Assembly: GCA_012295275.1 (NCBI GenBank)
Contig: CM022677.1
Coordinates: forward strand, 7,069,446-7,133,445
Source: Chrysomallon squamiferum
Taxonomy: Eukaryota; Mollusca; Gastropoda; Neomphalida; Peltospiridae
Direction: 5' to 3'
DNA length: 64,000 nucleotides
Both the position numbers and the translations under genes were made by a program. The notes beneath the pieces are model-generated. The model did no database searches and was not told the origin of the DNA. It was given only the letters and a program-made list of their open reading frames with translations. Below are positions 62,690 to 64,000 of this stretch, piece by piece (position 1 is the stretch's first letter; every line of letters begins with the position of its first letter).

Positions 62690-63070
62690 AATTAGTTGTT
62701 TTCATTAAGTTTGAAATAAATAAATTTAATAAAATCTTAGTTATTAGAGTTTGTAAATATCAAGAATCTATAGGGAATTATTTAGTCACTAAAATACAGT
62801 ACATTATGTTCCCGGGAAATTCATATTCTACTCCTCTGTTTTCTGTGTCACTGACAAAATGTCAAACCGACTTTTTAAAAAGTACGAACAGCCATAACCT
62901 GTTTATATCGCTATGTATCTCGCATTTTACATTTTACATTCAGACACTCTCTCACTCGTGTTCACTCTTTCTCGCCTAATAAAATTAACAATTTTACCTA
63001 AAGAAAAGTAAAAAAAAGCCAGCAAAAGCAACAGCTACAACAACAATATTAAAAATAACAAAAATAATAA
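62690..63070. repeat. R3 dispersed repeat, copy 3 (diverged)
   Basis: GTTTTCATTAAGTTTGAAAT, CAGCCATAACCTGTTTATAT, TTCAGACACTCTCTCACTC and TTAACAATTTTACCTA follow the R3 order. The long CT-rich part is reduced. Positions 63071-63500 hold a CGCG/CACA tract and nothing else recognised. Confidence 0.7.
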
Positions 63071-63505
63071 AAATAATTATGTACTATTATAATAACAATA
63101 ACAACCTTAACAGTAATGTCAAAAATATAAACAAACAAAATATATCGATGAACAAACGCGCGCGCACACGCACTCACACACAAACAAACAAACAAAAATA
63201 CACACAATTAAACTTTTAAACAGAAGTGATGTTAGATATCAAGCTCTAGAAATCATTATATTTTCGAAATTTTGATAATTATCTATATGAAACGGCTGAA
63301 AAACAGTTTACATGTATTTGAAATCTGTATGAAACATACAAACTTAGAATAGTGAAACCCAAATCTCTATTCTCTAATACAAATAACATATATATTTTTG
63401 TGAAAAATTTAAATTCTTTATCTTATTTTTGCTCTGAATAAAGAAATATTAAATTTTAGTAAAGTAATATTAATACATATGAAACAATTTAAAATGAAAA
63501 ATAGA

Positions 63506-63506
63506 G

Positions 63507-63551
<45 letters not shown>

Positions 63552-63600
63552 GTAATAACAATAATAATAGCAATAACAATAACAATAATATTAATAATAA
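63506..63600. repeat. (TAA)n microsatellite
   Basis: TAA tract with AACAATA interruptions, immediately upstream of R2 copy 3, the same arrangement as at 52376-52502. Confidence 0.95.
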
Positions 63601-64000
63601 TTACTCAATTTCCTAGACTAGGTAGTCTAAGGGAAATAACTCTGTTGCCCATTAATAATAACATTAACAGCAATAACACAATATAATAATGATATATTTT
63701 CGAATCTAGGTTTCTATTTCATTTAGTTAAGTGCTATTAAGTAATCATGACAATGAAGCGAAGTAACAATTAGTGTAACCATTTCTCAATAGCAGAACAA
63801 ATAACTGAAAGACAACAACGAAAAACCTGTAACATCTAGATTGATAAAGAAAATGTGTATTTAAACTGACTATTGTTAAAAATTTAAACCCATTTAAAAC
63901 TTTTAATGGATAAGTAAAGAAATTATGAAGAAATTATATTATATGCGTTTATGGTGTATTTGAGATACTGTTAATTTATTCAGCGAAGATTAAAACAAAA
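63598..64000. repeat. R2 dispersed repeat, copy 3 (cut by window end)
   Basis: It is nearly identical to 52500-52900, including CTAGACTAGGTAGTCTAAGG and AATGAAGCGAAGTAACAATT. Homology starts in the (TAA)n tract. Confidence 0.93.

Overview
The window looks like nuclear DNA from an AT-rich invertebrate animal. It has short exons with GT/AG introns, few long open frames, and very many microsatellites: (TAA)n, (GA)n/(CT)n, (CA)n, (GTA)n and A-runs. The one gene recognised with confidence is MCC. Next to it are a TRIM/NHL-type fragment and a decayed leucine-rich-repeat gene. This mix, plus the recurring motif GGGAAATAACTC, suggests a lophotrochozoan and most likely a mollusc. That assignment is inference, and no species can be named from the sequence. 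There are no operons, CRISPR arrays, prophage-like modules or rRNA/tRNA genes.

Layout. (1) 1-1402: fragments of a dispersed repeat (called R1 here), two (TAA)n tracts and a long (CT)n tract. (2) 1403-12775 and 12776-24600: a head-to-tail tandem duplication of about 11.4 and 11.8 kb. Each copy carries the same minus-strand multi-exon LRR gene. Splice phases agree across several exons, but each copy is broken at different places. Copy A has 8 units of a 64-bp LRR-derived minisatellite and copy B has 3. Copy A lost two exons that copy B keeps. Copy B lost most of the terminal exon that copy A keeps. (3) 24601-31168: A-rich low-complexity DNA, then about 5 kb of mostly unique non-coding DNA. (4) 31169-41000: the plus-strand MCC locus. 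The C-terminal half is well conserved down to the PDZ-binding terminus NETSL. Two coding exons each lack one base. One coiled-coil exon is present twice out of place, once upstream and once inverted. An intronic minisatellite of about 16 units repeats the 3' splice site of the following exon. (5) 41705-44036 and 53233-57196: a 1.5-1.6 kb tandem unit whose sequence includes the last codons and 3' flank of the minus-strand NHL-type gene (43972-44799). A degenerate RING exon lies at 44976-45086. The 9.2 kb between the two arrays sits at one fixed point inside the unit. (6) 44900-64000: R1, R2 and R3 repeat families, a local duplication (46.8/49.6 kb) and many long (GA)n/(CT)n tracts, with no convincing gene.

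The genes do not form a pathway. MCC is a cytoplasmic coiled-coil scaffold that is linked to Wnt and Scribble signalling in vertebrates. The RING/NHL-type and LRR genes resemble the lineage-expanded, fast-decaying families common in invertebrate genomes. I see no new molecular system. The most notable signals are structural: gene-fragment amplification, complementary decay of tandem paralogues, and a splice-acceptor minisatellite.
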